Shown here piece after piece: positions 1 to 12,054 of a DNA stretch of 64,000 nucleotides. Location of the stretch: assembly GCA_032207245.1 (NCBI GenBank), contig CM063506.1, positions 36,219,742 through 36,283,741 on the forward strand. Direction: 5' to 3'. The position numbers and the translations under genes were made by a program. The DNA is from Pardosa pseudoannulata (Eukaryota > Arthropoda > Arachnida > Araneae > Lycosidae). Positions within the stretch are counted from its first letter, which is position 1. Each line of letters starts with the position of its first letter. The notes under the pieces were generated by a model that made no database searches, was not told the DNA's origin, and worked only from the letters and a program-made list of their open reading frames with translations.

Positions 1-1984
1 AATTAAAACAAAAAAATGGCGTGTAATTCCCTTTTTTCATTTGAAAAGAAAATATAACTTCCCCCTAAAAAAATATTTTGGCAGAAACTGTGAAAAAAAT
101 ATATATGTAATTTAAAACTATTCAAAACTAAGAAGAAAAATTATATTTACCACCTAGCACTCAAACATGTGTCTTAGCGTGAGATAATGTGCAGATTGTT
201 GTATGAAAATTACTTGGCAGGGGAAAAACAGAAATATAAAATTTCAAATGATGAGATTTGGATTTACATATCTGATTGCAATAGAAAAAAAGATTTATTT
301 ATTACCGAAAAAGAAGAAAAAAAGACATACAATGTTGTTTCAGAGAAAACAATAAAATATTTACTGATTGTTTTATGGTTCTATGGTTTTATTGCTGGAT
401 TTTCTTATAGCGGAAAACTTAAAATAAAGACAAAAAAATTGTCAAAAATAAGTTGAATTTCTATCAGTAATACGTTTTAGCATCTATTTTAATAAAAGAA
501 ATGTCTAAAACTAATTTACACAAAAAATCTTCAATGTATTACATTCCATCAGGTTACAAACCGTACCTCTAAATCTTTCGCTCTATTTTTTATTTTATTT
601 TCTTAAGAGAGAAATGAAACCAGAATTCAAGCTATTTCCTTTAAATGCATCCCACCTAAGTCACTGACTTATCTACTGTGGATTCTTTGACTTTATACTT
701 TCAAAACAAGCTCTTTATAATCAGCAAAGTACATGATTGGATACTATCTGGAATATTGTGAAGGAAGTGTTTAATAAAATCCACCCTGATTTTTCAAGAA
801 GTGCTCTGTTTTCTTGTAAATCAAGATGTAATAAAGCAGTTCAACAAAGAGAACATTGCTCATATATTAAAAAATATAAAAAGTGTGGTTTTTTAATCAT
901 TGCAAAATTTTTTATTAGGTATTTTCTCATAATGTCTAAAATTTGTTATAATGGCTTATGAAATTCACAGAAAAGATGCAAATTTTGCAAAATAAATATA
1001 ACAGGGGAAATTAAATTTTTAAAAATTAAATTGGTGGCAGATATGAAGATGTAAAGAAAAAACTTATTGCGCATGTGCGAAATATAAACATAGTTCCATT
1101 ATATAAGTTTCTAGCCAATACTACTTTAATAAGTAGTATACTTTAATAAGTAGAAGAACATCTTATTAAAATAATCAAAGTGTTTATTATGAAAATTTAA
1201 AAGAAAACCTACAGTCTTTGTATTAAATGTATTTCAGTATTTCTTTAAAACCAGATTTTTTTAAACAGTCTTTATATATGGGCAAAATGATGTTACTCAA
1301 GCTCTTGAATTCATTGTATCATCTTAAACAGGATTGGTTTGAAATGATAGTAAAAATAATATGTAATGCATTACAATAATTTTTCTACATTGCCATCGTG
1401 ATTAAAGTTAAGATTCACTCTTCTTTGTACAGAATGTATAAATTTTTGACTCTTACGATATCTTTTTCAGTTAATAACTAATCAGCTTCCCATAAATCTA
1501 AAGTTTCCGGGAGTTTAGTTTAATTGTATAGAATATATCGATTTTAAAAAAAGTAATGTAAAGATCTGATGTCTTAACCAATATAAACTGGTTTATTGTA
1601 TCTATACTGTAAGAGGTCAGATTAAAGTGTAAAACTTTTAATTTATATAACTTTTAATTTATCTAGAAATCAAGAAAGCTTTCTCCAACAGCATACAGGT
1701 TCCTTTGTATATGTTTTCATTGGTCAGGATGTCGTTTGAACTTCGAACAGACACTGTGAAAGTTAATTGGATGTTTGATGTAAATTGTGTGTTATTAGGG
1801 TGGTTGTTTAACCCAACATTACACACACGACAGAAGTGAACGGGTAGAAGCAGAGGGTATCTCATACCCAGGATTGTTTTCCCTACTTTATAGCATAAAA
1901 TCAATACACTAAAGAACTAAAAAAGTGGAAAAGAGTATAAAATACATTTATAAACATATTTTTGAGAGTTCTGCCAACATTAAT
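1..1984. other. AT-rich window start, no gene seen
   Basis: No supported feature. The 89-codon frame at 187-456 is lysine-rich low-complexity AT sequence with no motif. A short repeat, CTTTAATAAGTAG, occurs twice near 1124-1153. Confidence 0.4.
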
Positions 1985-2471
1985 TTGTACATTTTCTACA
2001 AATTATTGTCATGTATTCCATTCGTATTCTTTCCTTACAATTTTTACCAGCATATTTAATTTTTCGGTGCCTGTTTGTTTGAGCATTTGGTACATCTTTT
2101 TATATAGATTCCATTATTCTTCTTAGCAGTTTATGGATAGTGTTTTTATTAAAATCTCTATCATTTAAGGAGAAATTAGTAGGTTCTAAACATCTAATGG
2201 AGAAGTAACAGTTTTATGAACACTTGATTTTCCTGAGAGTTTTGTAATGATGGCTTTCACAGATACACTCACATTGGATCTGCAATTATCTTTCTTCCAT
2301 TTTGTAATATTGTCTTTCTTTGTCAATAAGGATTTTCTTGTGAATCATCATCACCTTTTACTTATCCATCTGACTCCACTTCAGCCGATCAATTAGTATT
2401 TCTGTTATATGCATTATCATCTGATTCTTCATCCTGTTTATTTAAAATTTTTTCCTCCAAAAGAACAGCAT
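1985..2471 (-). pseudogene. piggyBac transposase relic, core deleted
   Basis: Reading the minus strand in shifting frames recovers an acidic N-terminal segment (EEKILNKQDEESDDN, about 2410-2470). Next comes a block TKKDNITKWKKDN (about 2285-2323) leading to SPLDV (about 2195), which resembles the start of the DDE_Tnp_1_7 transposase domain. Then, with nothing between, there is a CRD-like stretch KNCKERIRMEY..CRKC (about 1985-2045). Several stops and frameshifts break it. The catalytic core is missing, so this is an old internally deleted copy. No TTAA termini were recognised around it. Confidence 0.55.
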
Positions 2472-2649
2472 GAAATCAATATATTAGATAATCCTTTCCT
2501 GATTATAACCACGATAATGTCGTAAATACAAAATAATTTTTAAATGTTCTTCTTTACCAAACTGTAAAGCTAATACAAGCACACAGCGTATGACACACCA
2601 GACCGGTAAAACTGTGTATTTTCCGAAATATCTGATTAAAATATTTATA

Positions 2650-3372
2650 ACTCACCCTTTCTCTCAAAGGTTATGACCTTAGAATCAACTAGACAAAGAT
2701 TTATCCAATTAAAAAAATTCCAACTGACCCTTTCCCTCAAAGGTTATGACCTTAAAGTCAACTAGACAAAGAATTATCCAATTGAAAAAAATTCCAACTG
2801 ATCATTTCCCTCAACGGTTATGACCTTAAAGTCAACTACACGAAGAATTAACCAATTAAAAAAATTCAACTGACCCTTTTATCTCAAAGGTTATGACCTT
2901 AAAGTCAACTAGACGAAGAATTATCCAGTTAAAAAAATTCCAACTAACCCTTTCTCTTAAAGGTTATGACCTTAAAGTTTACTAGACAAAGAATTATCCA
3001 ATTGAAAAAAATTCCAACTGATCATTTCCCTCAACGGTTATGACCTTAAAGTCAACTACACGAAGAATTAACCAATTAAAAAAATTCAACTGACCTTTTT
3101 ATCTCAAAGGTTATGACCTTAGAATCAACTAGACAAAGAATTATGCAATTAAAAAAATTGCAACTGACCCTTTCCCTCAAAGGTTATGACCTTAAAGTCA
3201 ACTACACGAAGAATTAGCCAATTAAAAAAATTCAACTGACCCTTTTTATCTGAAAGGTTATGACCTTAGAATCAACTAGACAAAGATTTATCCAATTAAA
3301 AAAATTCCAACTGACCCTTTCCCTCAAAGGTTATGACCTTAAAGTCAACTAGACGAAGAATTATCCAGTTAA
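2650..3372. repeat. 73-bp minisatellite, left part
   Basis: About ten imperfect tandem copies, each with the core GGTTATGACCTTAAAGTCAA followed by an A-rich spacer. The core recurs at 2669, 2743, 2816, 2889, 2961, 3037, 3110, 3181, 3256 and 3329. The array is cut at a TTAA by the piggyBac element at 3373-5344 and resumes at 5349. Confidence 0.95.
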
Positions 3373-5344
3373 CCCATTAACGCCCAAATTATTTTTTTTC
3401 GACATAATGTTATATAATTCATAAATTGGGTGTCTTTTACTATCAACATGAATATTATTATCGAATTTTATCAATACGTACCATAGTGTTTAAAAAATAT
3501 GCTGATCTAAAAATAGATCACTGGGCGTTCGGGGGATATATTTTAGCAAATACACAACAATCAGTAGTACTTCAATAACGTGGTAAAAACGAACCAAATA
3601 CATAAAAATTAATGTGTTTTCTTTTAAAAAACATTTATTTATCCAGAATTTCACAATATTACAGAATGTACTTAGTAACGTTCAGTTATTTTAAAAGAAG
3701 AAATTTTAATGTTTCTACAGTTTTGTGTGTAATTTGATGAAACATTTCTTGCATACAGTGGCATCGCACTTCACAAAATATGTTAGGGACCTTCCTTGGC
3801 ACCCTACAAGTCGACAGCTTCCCTTTCTTTGTCCCATATTGTAATCCATTCTATCAAAGCGAACATCATCACTGATATTAGCTGTTAATGATGAAGGAAA
3901 ACTGTAAGGTCGATCTTTCAAAACCTTTTTTCCGATTCCCAATTTTAGATATTTTACAGCTCTTCCGAAATCTTTTATGGACATAAAATCACCTTTATGT
4001 GCATTTTTGGGCAGAATACTTGCATTCACTACAGCCATATCAATTATTCGAGGGAATAGACACCAGTACCATTTTTTACCCCTTATTGCTATGCCGTGTT
4101 TCTCTAGAGGCAAGTCATGATGGTCTCCCATATGTTTGTTATAATTATTTATTAAATTTGGTTGTGGGATTGATACTTTTTTTTTCTCAGAAGACCATCT
4201 TTGAACTTTTGATGTGCACTCAACACTATCAAAGTGTGTAGCAACAGCCACGCTCTTATTGTCTTTCCATCTAAGTATCGTGATTTTATTTTTTAGTCGA
4301 ACCGAAAATCATAAGTGTCACTTTGCATTTTATCAAACTCCTTTGAAGACTTTAGGGTGCATTTCTCAGTTCTAGTGTCTTTTATAGTACCAGTAGCTCG
4401 GAAGCCCTTTTCTTGTAAATTATGCAATAAAAGATGACTAGTGAAAAACTTTATATGGCTAGATGGATTTGTTTCAACAGATAACATATTCAGTACAACT
4501 CTTTCTCCCAGGGACCCTAATGAACGAGTCTCTTATAGTTCTTTTCCACAATACAATAAAAATTTATAGCAGTATCCAGCATCAACCCACATTGCCTACA
4601 ATTTGTAACGAAACCGTATTGGTTTAGCCCTTATGAATTGTTTTAAAGAGTGATGTCCATAATACCTTATAATCATCTCATACATAGAAAGGTACATGCT
4701 AAATATCCCCCACTGTTTAAAATTTTCATTTACTATCTCCAATGGAGCGTGTAAATTATCATCATCTATTTCCTTTTCATCTGTCAATTCATCTACATCA
4801 GGTGATATAGCAATAATATCCTCTTCAATTTGTTCAGAAAACAGATAATCAACTGCATCCTAAACGTTATTAAATACTTTTCGACTCATATTTTCATCTA
4901 AGGTGAAGAAACACATTACCAGATAGGTAGGGAAAAACGCCCGAACGCCCAGTGATCTATTTCTAGATCAGCAATATTTCGACACTAATATTTACTATTT
5001 ATATTTATTTTAAGATATCATAGCTTTATATTCTAATAGCTACATCTATGTAGATATTAAAATACCAAAAAAGGTTTAAGTTACTGGCATTCTTTGCTGT
5101 TTTCAGGGTTTATGTTAAGAAACGTCGAAAAACTACGGAACGAAATGGCGATTCAAACTTTCTCTTATCGCTTTAGATCAATAACCAAGCAAAACAAAAA
5201 AATCCACCTGTTGGTAAACAGTTGCATCCCTTGTCTTGCCCCATGTGCAATGTGGAATGTGTGGGGTGGGTTGAAGGTCATCTAAAAGCGAATTTCCCAC
5301 GCTATGTTTAGCGATCTAAAAATAGATCACTGGGCGCTAATGGG
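3373..5344 (-). mobile_element. piggyBac element, copy 1 (1.97 kb)
   Basis: Flanked by TTAA at 3369-3372 and 5345-5348, with inverted termini CCCATTAACGCCCA and CCCATTAGCGCCCA. It carries three copies of an interrupted palindrome GATCT-AAAAAT-AGATC or its variant (3503-3520, 4953-4970, 5313-5328), each next to CTGGGCG or its complement. A broken transposase lies on the minus strand. Insertion into the minisatellite gives a clean before-and-after picture. Confidence 0.93.
3715..4889 (-). pseudogene. piggyBac transposase, broken copy 1
   Basis: The minus strand starts with MSRKVFNNV (ATG at 4889-4887), hits a stop at codon 10, then gives an acidic N-terminus, a DDE_Tnp_1_7 stretch (MIIRYYGHHSLKQFIRAKP, then WVDAGYCYK holding the first catalytic Asp region), a FFTSHLLL segment, a NNYNKHMGDHHD segment, and a C-terminal cysteine-rich domain (CRLVGCQGR...CDATVCKKC). 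Frames change near 4600, 4500 and 4270. The Asp-Asn normally just before FFTS is missing, and the Gly-Val before DHHD is missing. The long segment between the acidic N-terminus and the core is absent too. The protein cannot be an active transposase. Confidence 0.88.
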
Positions 5345-5348
5345 TTAA

Positions 5349-5570
5349 AAAAATTCAACTGACCCTTTTATCTCAAAGGTTATGACCTTAAAGTCAACTA
5401 GACAAAGAATTATCCAATTGAAAAAAATTCCAACTGATCATATCCCTCAACGGTTATGACCTTAAAGTCAACTACACGAAGAATTAACCAATTAAAAAAA
5501 TTCAACTGACCCTTTCCCTCAAAAGTTATGACCTTGAAGTCAACTAAACGAAGAATTATCCAATTAAAAA
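5349..5570. repeat. 73-bp minisatellite, right part
   Basis: Three further copies of the same unit (cores at 5379, 5452 and a variant at about 5525) continue the array after the inserted piggyBac element, showing that the array predates the insertion. Confidence 0.95.
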
Positions 5571-6620
5571 AAGGAGAGGGAGGAAAATTAAATTAAACGA
5601 GGCTATCGATATGTTAAACCCATCGCGAGCAATCATAGGTTAACTAATTAACACTTGGATCATTTGTGCTGTATAGGTATTATTAATATCTGAAATATAA
5701 ATCATTTTTACACCTAGTAATAAGTAAATATGAAATATATAAAACGTTCAATATTGCAATCTGTCCTTGTTAGTACATATTTGTGATTTAAACATCCTAT
5801 TAATTTATTTTAATAGGATAATTTTTTATTTGTTTGTTTGTTCTCATAGTACTGTAAACTGAAATTTTACAACAGTATTCCAGTTGTTGTTACAAAAGTC
5901 TTTTGGACAGATATTTAACCCTACCCTAGTCCAAAGTATGAATGAGAAAGAGTTCTATTAGGCATTAATACATTAAATTCATAGTTATCTAATGAAGAAT
6001 TTATTCCATCATTAGATAAAAATTTATAAAATCCGATTATCGGACTATATTGTTTTTATTATCGAATTATTTTATTTATATAAAAATCAAAATAAAATAT
6101 CTTCAATTTCTCTAAAATAACAAAGTGATTTTATTACGTAATTTTAAATACTAAGACATTTAATTCAAATATTCATTAAATTACTGGACTACGAACGAAT
6201 TTGAGTGGGACATGTTTGATTGATATCTACTAACGCTTGTATAAACTGATCACAATTTTCCAATTCCATTTACATTCTACCTCCTGTTTACTTCCGTTTA
6301 TATGATTACAGCATCGTTGGAGCATAAATATTTTCTGTGGTAATGCAATTATCGCTCCTCAAATAATATATATATTGACTAATTTAGTCTGCATCGCATT
6401 GAAATAGGGCCAGAATATCATTTTTAGAGCATAAAAAGAGTAATAATAATTAATTCATACTATTTTCACTAACAATAAGACATATATATATATATATTAA
6501 CAATGATTTAAATCAGTTAAATATAAACTATTTGATTTGATACATTAGGAAACTATGTTAACAGAATTCTGGGTTAGTGGTGTAAGAGAACCCATATGAT
6601 TAAAGCAATCGTTCCTGAAC
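5571..6620. other. AT-rich stretch, no feature recognised
   Basis: No coding frame, tRNA-like box or repeat shared with the rest of the window was seen. A short (TA)n run lies at about 6481-6499. Confidence 0.5.
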
Positions 6621-6623
6621 TGG

Positions 6624-6664
6624 TTTAACCCTTTAACGAATGGTGGTTTTGTAGCGAATCCACC
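6624..6664. mobile_element. Possible single end of a TTAA element
   Basis: TTAA at 6624 is followed by CCCTTTAACGAATGG and a dyad with GGTGG at 6642 and CCACC ending at 6664. This matches the terminus-plus-dyad layout of the other TTAA families here. No matching right end was found, so it may be a truncated element. Confidence 0.35.
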
Positions 6665-6805
6665 TGTTAAAAGTTTCTTTTTTCTACTTTTTAAAGACAT
6701 ATGAATGATTTTTTTAAAATTTTCTATGTTTATGACATTTCAAACTTACAGCAGATAAAAACACTACACTTAATTCCTTTTTCCACATGAAATATGTATT
6801 TTTAA

Positions 6806-7352
6806 CCCCTTCCGGTAAAATGACGAGTTTAGCTCGTCATTCCACACCGCACAAAGACGAGCTACACTCGTCATGCGATTAAAGTTACTGTTAAATATGA
6901 TAATTAATTTAGTTTAAAATTTCTAGTGTACTGAATTTGGCAACACTTTTATCACTTGTGAAAATCACAAGTCACTATTGCATATTTTTTACTTGGTACA
7001 AGTCATTGCCAAATTAATGAGTCAGAATAAAAGAAAACCTACTAAGAAATGCCGTGTGTGTTACAAGAATCAAATTAAAAGTGAGACTACTTGGCGGTGT
7101 AAACAATTAAGAATTCATTTGCACTTTGTTTTGAAAAGTACCACTAGCTTGAAGACTATTATCTGTATACCTTATTAATGTTTTGCTTTGATATTTTCTT
7201 AATTTTACTGTTTCTGATATTATTTAACACTATGTAAAAAGTGGATTTTAATTAAGAATATGTAAGAATTGTAAAACGAAACAAGTTTTTAAATAAAAAT
7301 TAAATGGTTATTTCATGCACAGTTTTTCATTATTAAATCATACCGGAAGGGG
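6806..7352 (+). mobile_element. TTAA MITE family A (GACGAG dyad), copy 1
   Basis: Flanked by TTAA at 6802-6805 and 7353-7356, with inverted ends CCCCTTCCGGTA. Two dyads follow the left end: GACGAG..CTCGTC at 6821-6839 and 6856-6872. Inside is a residual frame from about 7018 (MSQNKRKPTKKCRVCYKNQ...TTWRCKQ) that resembles the start of a piggyBac cysteine-rich domain. The domain's next cysteine is replaced (CKQL), as it is in the other copies. The element is a non-autonomous derivative keeping both ends and the C-terminal exon. Confidence 0.9.
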
Positions 7353-7356
7353 TTAA

Positions 7357-8295
7357 ACTTGCTTTGCATAGAAAATTCAGAAATTCGATTTATCTTCCTT
7401 CTGACCCCAAATACCTATATTATTCAAATAACACTTAAAAATTGTTTAGCTATTTTTATATTGTACACTTTTAATGATAATTATTCATTCACTCCCACCT
7501 TAATAAAAATTAAAAGAAGGTGTTATCTTCACACAGTACAAAGGGATGGTTTTGCATTTAAACCAGACCTCTAACATTTCTTCCTTCCAATGAATGCACA
7601 TTTTTTTCATATATTTTACCTTTATAAGGTTCACAGGTAACATTTATAAACTAATTTTATTAAATCCTAAAAAGTTATATTAGTGTCCTCTAAAGGTTTA
7701 AAAATGATTTCAAGAATATTTGTATGTAGATGTTAAGGTTAGTAGGTTATTATATGAATACTTCATATGTTAAAATTGTACATAAATATTTAATTTCGTA
7801 TGACGCTTGCGTTCAGTATTCTCTCACTTTAAATGTCATGTATTTTAGCTATTTACTCCGATAATTGAAAATTATCTATTTTTATGTCATTATCCGAAGT
7901 AGTGAACAGTTAATCAAAATAAAACCAGTACATTACGTATTCCTGTGCAATATGACATATTAAAAAATACGCATTCTTTCACTTTATCCGTTGAGCACGA
8001 CAGTCAGTCCCTGGCATTTGATATACTCAGTCCCTAGTTTTGATTTGACTTTTCGTTTGAGCGTCGTGGAATTTCATATCCTTTCCGCCGAGATGACAGC
8101 GAGTAAACAGATAGTACAGAGCGCTCAAGAGGTTTTTGTGATAGACAGTATGAACAGAAGATTACTTTGATTCATCTTTTTGTCGTATAAGACAATGAGT
8201 TGGAAAAACATATGAAAAGTAAATGAATTTAATGCTCACTGTCACTATTTTTAAAAAGATTTTTTATCCAAAATACTAAAACTGTTGAGCATACA
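7357..8295. other. No feature recognised
   Basis: AT-rich DNA between a TTAA MITE and a local duplication. A slightly GC-richer patch at about 7985-8120 holds two nearby CAGTCCCTxG motifs (about 8005 and 8030); no coding evidence was found. Confidence 0.4.
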
Positions 8296-8835
8296 AGTTG
8301 ATAGTGATTCATCGATTGAATTATTTGTTCCAAGGTATTACGTACCAATAACTTATACCAGGCATGTTGAGATAACATAAAGAATAAGACACCAGATACA
8401 AACAAGCGAATACTTATCCTTTTACAGATTCATTATTCACAGTATTATTTTTGATGAAGAACAATCTGGTGAAGCAAATAAAACAATTTTAAATATCAAT
8501 ATCGAGTCTCCATATACTGACGAAAATGGTGGAGCAACTCCCTGCCTCTGATAATGCTATCTGTTCACTCCATCTTGACCTGCTTTTTCTCTGAAGGGGC
8601 CTTCAAATCTACGGAACAAATCTGATGACTATTGTTGCCAGGGCCAAAGACGACTGATTCGTATTAGCAACCCCTCTTGTCCAATGGAGTAGAAAGGGGG
8701 TCATTGACAACTCTTTCCTCTTTCGATCAGTCTCCCGCGCTGGCATTGTCCAGAAGTGTAACTCATTGTTACACAAGGAAACGTCTGCGTATAATACGAT
8801 TGCCATCTTCCGATAGTATAAGTACATCTGTTAGT
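8296..8835 (+). repeat. Local direct duplication, unit 1
   Basis: Starts CAAGTTGATAGTGATTCATC and recurs from 8838. Shared blocks include the ATACCAGG..GTTGAGATAAC region, GGTGGAGCAACTCCCTGCCT (about 8530 and 9067) and CAGTCTCCCGCGCTGG (8728 and 9158). Unit 1 carries extra sequence around 8580-8720. No termini were recognised. Confidence 0.8.
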
Positions 8836-9260
8836 TCAAGTTGATAGTGATTCATCGATTGAATTATTTGTTCCAAGGTAATACTTACCAATAACTTATA
8901 CCAGGCCTGTTGAGATAACACAAAGAATAAGACACCAGATACAAACGAAGACTTACCCTTTTACAGACTTTTTATTTACAGTACTACTTATGATGAAGAA
9001 CAATCTGGTGAAGCAAATAAAACAATTTAAGTATCAATATGGAGTTTCCATATACTAATAAAAATGGTGGAGCAACTCCCTGCCTCTTATGATGCTATCT
9101 GTTCACTCCGTCTTGGCATGCTATTTCTGGTGATTGACATCGCTTTCTTCCTTTGGTCAGTCTCCCGCGCTGGCGTTGTCCAGCAGTGAAAATCATTGTT
9201 ACACAAGGAAACGTCGGTGTATAATACGATTGTCACCTTCAAATAGTAAAAATTCATCTG
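8836..9260 (+). repeat. Local direct duplication, unit 2
   Basis: Second copy of the 8296 unit, shortened internally. One frame is readable in both units across the CAGTCTCCCGCG block (SPALALS..HCYTRKR..IIRL). It could be a fossil coding segment, but I do not recognise it, and stops surround it in unit 1. Confidence 0.75.
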
Positions 9261-9701
9261 TTACTTCACCAAGGAATATTGCAATTAATGAATCAAATCA
9301 AATGTTTGATCAGCGTAGCAACCATAGAAAAGCGCACTGTCATATCTTAGGGACTAATGCAGGTCAAACGAAAAGTCAACCACCAGTCTCATCGAACAGA
9401 GACCTTCTGGTTAAAAAGTTAGCAGTCAGTTCATAGGGACAGACGTCGTGACTAATATGTTCAGTAAGAGTTAAATCTATTTGTTAAATATTTTTTCACA
9501 AGAACTTTACACAGTTTATAAACAAAGTAGCACTTATTTAGAGATATGGAAAAAAGATTTAAAGTACTACATATAGTCACTGTACATAAGTCACTATACA
9601 TAGTCACTATACCTATACGTTCACTACATAATTCCCAATTTTAGAAACCCAAATTCATAATATTTCCAATTTAGTATTTTTTTTTTATTATAAACTGTGG
9701 C
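9261..9701. other. Intergenic stretch with short local repeats
   Basis: The frame at 9134-9436 overlaps the local duplication and has no known motif. TAGTCACT/AAGTCACTATACATAG words repeat at 9574-9611. Confidence 0.4.
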
Positions 9702-9848
9702 TGCTACCATATTACAGTCTATATATGATGCTGGTGTCTTACGCATCAGAAATCGCCACAGATGGGAATTTGGTACCACAAATTTCCCTATGACATCATT
9801 GTGACGCAGAAGTCACCATTGATATATGTCGACCGTAATATGGTAGCA
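9702..9848. mobile_element. Palindromic MITE, about 147 bp
   Basis: The left end TGCTACCATATTACAGTC and the complement of the right end TGCTACCATATTACGGTC match over about 18 bases and then continue imperfectly inward (TATATATGATG against CATATATCAATG; GGTGTCTTACGC against GGTGACTTCTGCG). The whole segment can fold on itself. No certain target duplication was seen. Confidence 0.75.
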
Positions 9849-10500
9849 CCCTATGTTGTGCTTTTAATGTTTGTATTTTTAACTTTTAAAATCTCAAATT
9901 GAACAGGAAAAACACAGTATACGAGACTTATTTTGATTGACTGTACATTTCACAAATTTCACATCTGAGCTATATAATTAGTCAAAAGGTGTTATTCGTT
10001 AGTATCATGAAACTTTGGTTAGCCCTGCAAAATGTTTCTCAAGTAAATGAATGAAAATAAATTTTATTGCGATATTTTACTGAGGCATTGGGCAGATTTG
10101 ATTCCAGCTACTGTGTAATTTTGCCGTTTGCTTTTAATTTGTACAGGTTGGTCCGAAAACGTTTTTGCTAGATCCGAATATAAAGAAATTTATTGTTCTT
10201 TTTTATTTCGGAGTTTGCAGATACCCAGAACTCGCATCTATGCAACTTTAATCCTACAATATAAATTACAGTATATTTATTTTAAATTCGGTATTGATGT
10301 ATTTTTTTATGTATTAACTGGCGACACTTTTGAAACATTAGAAGTGCACAGTTGCGGAATCGCATATAACTAGCCCCGTGATAAAATTTTAATATATTTA
10401 TTTTTATTTCAGTACTACAACAATTTTTACGACACAAACGAAGTAACTTTGAGTCACATCTTTGGATTCCCTAGATGGTATAGGTGCAAAGTTGGCAAAA
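9849..10500. other. Intergenic stretch, nothing recognised
   Basis: AT-rich; the frame at 10128-10373 has no motif. Confidence 0.4.
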
Positions 10501-10595
10501 TCGAGCCTCGGTAGCTCAGTCAGCAAAGGCAAAGCTCTCGTAACTGAGAGGGTGCAAGTTCAGTATCCGATCCAGTCTAACATCCGCCGTGTTCG
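10501..10595 (+). mobile_element. SINE family 2, tRNA-like head (split copy)
   Basis: GGTAGCTCAGTCAGCAAAGG is a tRNA-like box A and GCAAGTTCAGTATCCGATCC a degraded box B. The body continues after the TTAA element, at 11185. The same family occurs in reverse near 18.1-18.8 kb (18751-18838 is its head), which confirms the order of parts. Confidence 0.8.
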
Positions 10596-10599
10596 TTAA

Positions 10600-11180
10600 C
10601 CCTCCGAGTGGAACACATTGAGGGGAAAAGTCTCAAAAATACACTAGTGTTCTACTGTGTTTGTAGTTAAAGCATTCGGTGAATTTTTTCTACCCCCTTT
10701 TTCGGCTAGGATAAAAGAAGGGAAACACCCTTATTGTCCCTTTACTTCCTGTGAGCCTCCCAGAGAGACTGCCTCCAGGGGCTTCAATGATTAACCCGTA
10801 CAATATAGTCTTATCTATAGTGTCACCGGTTTGACCCAAACGGCGTCTTTCTGTGAAGGTATGGGCTATTTCATGCCGATCAGTAAAAAACTGTTTTGAC
10901 TCATCTGGTTTTAAAGGCAGTTTTTAAGTTAAATGTGAACAAATGCCTGCGCTTCAGGGGATAGGGGTGTATCTCTCAATAAATGTCAATCATAGAGGGG
11001 TTCAGTTTCCAAACAATCGACTGGACCCTATTACCGCTAAATTCCAAAGGGGAAAGAACTGGCAGAAATGTATGCTACATCCATTTTCTAAACGTTTTTG
11101 GAGGTCGAAAATTGTACGTGACCACCACTTTGAAGACATCATAGGCTGGGCGGAAATATACGTGCGAACCGCTTAGAGGG
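10600..11180. mobile_element. TTAA MITE inside a SINE
   Basis: TTAA at 10596-10599 and 11181-11184; termini CCCTCCGAGTGGAAC and CCCTCTAAGCGGTTC. It interrupts a SINE-2 copy. A 77-codon plus-strand frame (10943-11176) runs to the right terminus, and its last part (HHFEDIIGWAEIYVRTA) shows no motif I can name. Confidence 0.88.
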
Positions 11181-11184
11181 TTAA

Positions 11185-11410
11185 AGGTGACTAGGGTACG
11201 TAAAATATGTTCGTGGTCAGAATGTCTTCTAAGTTCTCAGTTAATACCCCTGGGGATGGCAGGCCAAGTCTATGGTCTTCTGCTTGTTACCTGCTTCAAA
11301 ATTACGAGGACCTACTTGAGCGAAGTCATTCTTTCACCTTAATGGTGCTCATTAAAACGAAAGGCGCACACCTTGGGCCTTAATACTAGAGCCTGCAGGA
11401 TCAATCGTGC
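11185..11410 (+). mobile_element. SINE family 2, body (split copy)
   Basis: Resumes the SINE after the TTAA insertion: GGTGACTAGGGTACGTAAAA, then GGGATGGCAGGCCAAGTCTA and TCACCTTAATGGTGCTCATT. The complements of these are found at about 18150-18345 in the other copy. Confidence 0.8.
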
Positions 11411-11924
11411 TTGGTATGTTAAAGAGGCATGGGAAACAACAAGAACAACTGTTGGCAAAATGTTGTAATCTATAAAGAAAGAATTGAACCCAGTCTCATC
11501 ACAGGGAATATTTTTTGTTCGCCTTTCTAGAAAATGGGCATAACATAAATGTTTCTTTGTTTAAGTAGAACATTATTTTCATTTGCAAATGAAATGGAAA
11601 TTCTGATTCAAATTTTTCATCATTAGTTATTTTGAAAAATAAATTTAAATGTCTAGTTCTGATAGTTTAAATTTTTTACAGCGAATTAAATTTAATCACT
11701 GACTGTTTATTAAATAATTAGAAGTTAGTACACATAAACTCTAACCGACTGCAATAAAACCGGATCTAACAGTAAATGTAGATTATATTTATAAATAGTA
11801 TTGAAAGATGAATAATGAATAGGCTGATTAGTTAATAAAAAAGAGAAGTAACACCTGTTTGGTGTTATTTCGCTGTCTGAATCTTTGTTATTTGAATTTT
11901 AGAAACAATGATAGACTGTGCGGC
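11411..11924. other. Intergenic stretch, nothing recognised
   Basis: AT-rich, between a SINE and a truncated MITE; no feature supported. Confidence 0.4.
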
Positions 11925-12054
11925 TTGATTAATCTGACGTCAATTTGATGTCAGATTGATCATTTACTCGCTTAACGTCCGCAAGCTGGCTTCAAAATGA
12001 CGTCACAACGAAGGTTCGAAACGAACCGCAACTTTCAGAGTAAAGGCCTGTGTC
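11925..12054 (-). mobile_element. Truncated copy of the 30031-30188 MITE
   Basis: GTCACAACGAAGGTTCGAAA through CGTCCGCAAGCTGGCTTC matches, in reverse orientation, the palindromic element at 30031-30188. Only part of the element is present; the outer left arm is lost. Confidence 0.65.

Noticed and set aside
187..456. 89-codon frame at the window start
   Set aside because: Lysine- and isoleucine-rich translation of AT-rich DNA; no motif, promoter or splice support.
2650..3372. CRISPR array
   Set aside because: Repeat units are contiguous and diverged, with no unique spacers; it is a eukaryotic minisatellite. The same holds for 19849-20611.
10943..11176. 77-codon frame in the TTAA MITE at 10600
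   Set aside because: It extends to the inverted terminus and lacks the DDE or cysteine-rich motifs; treated as chance.
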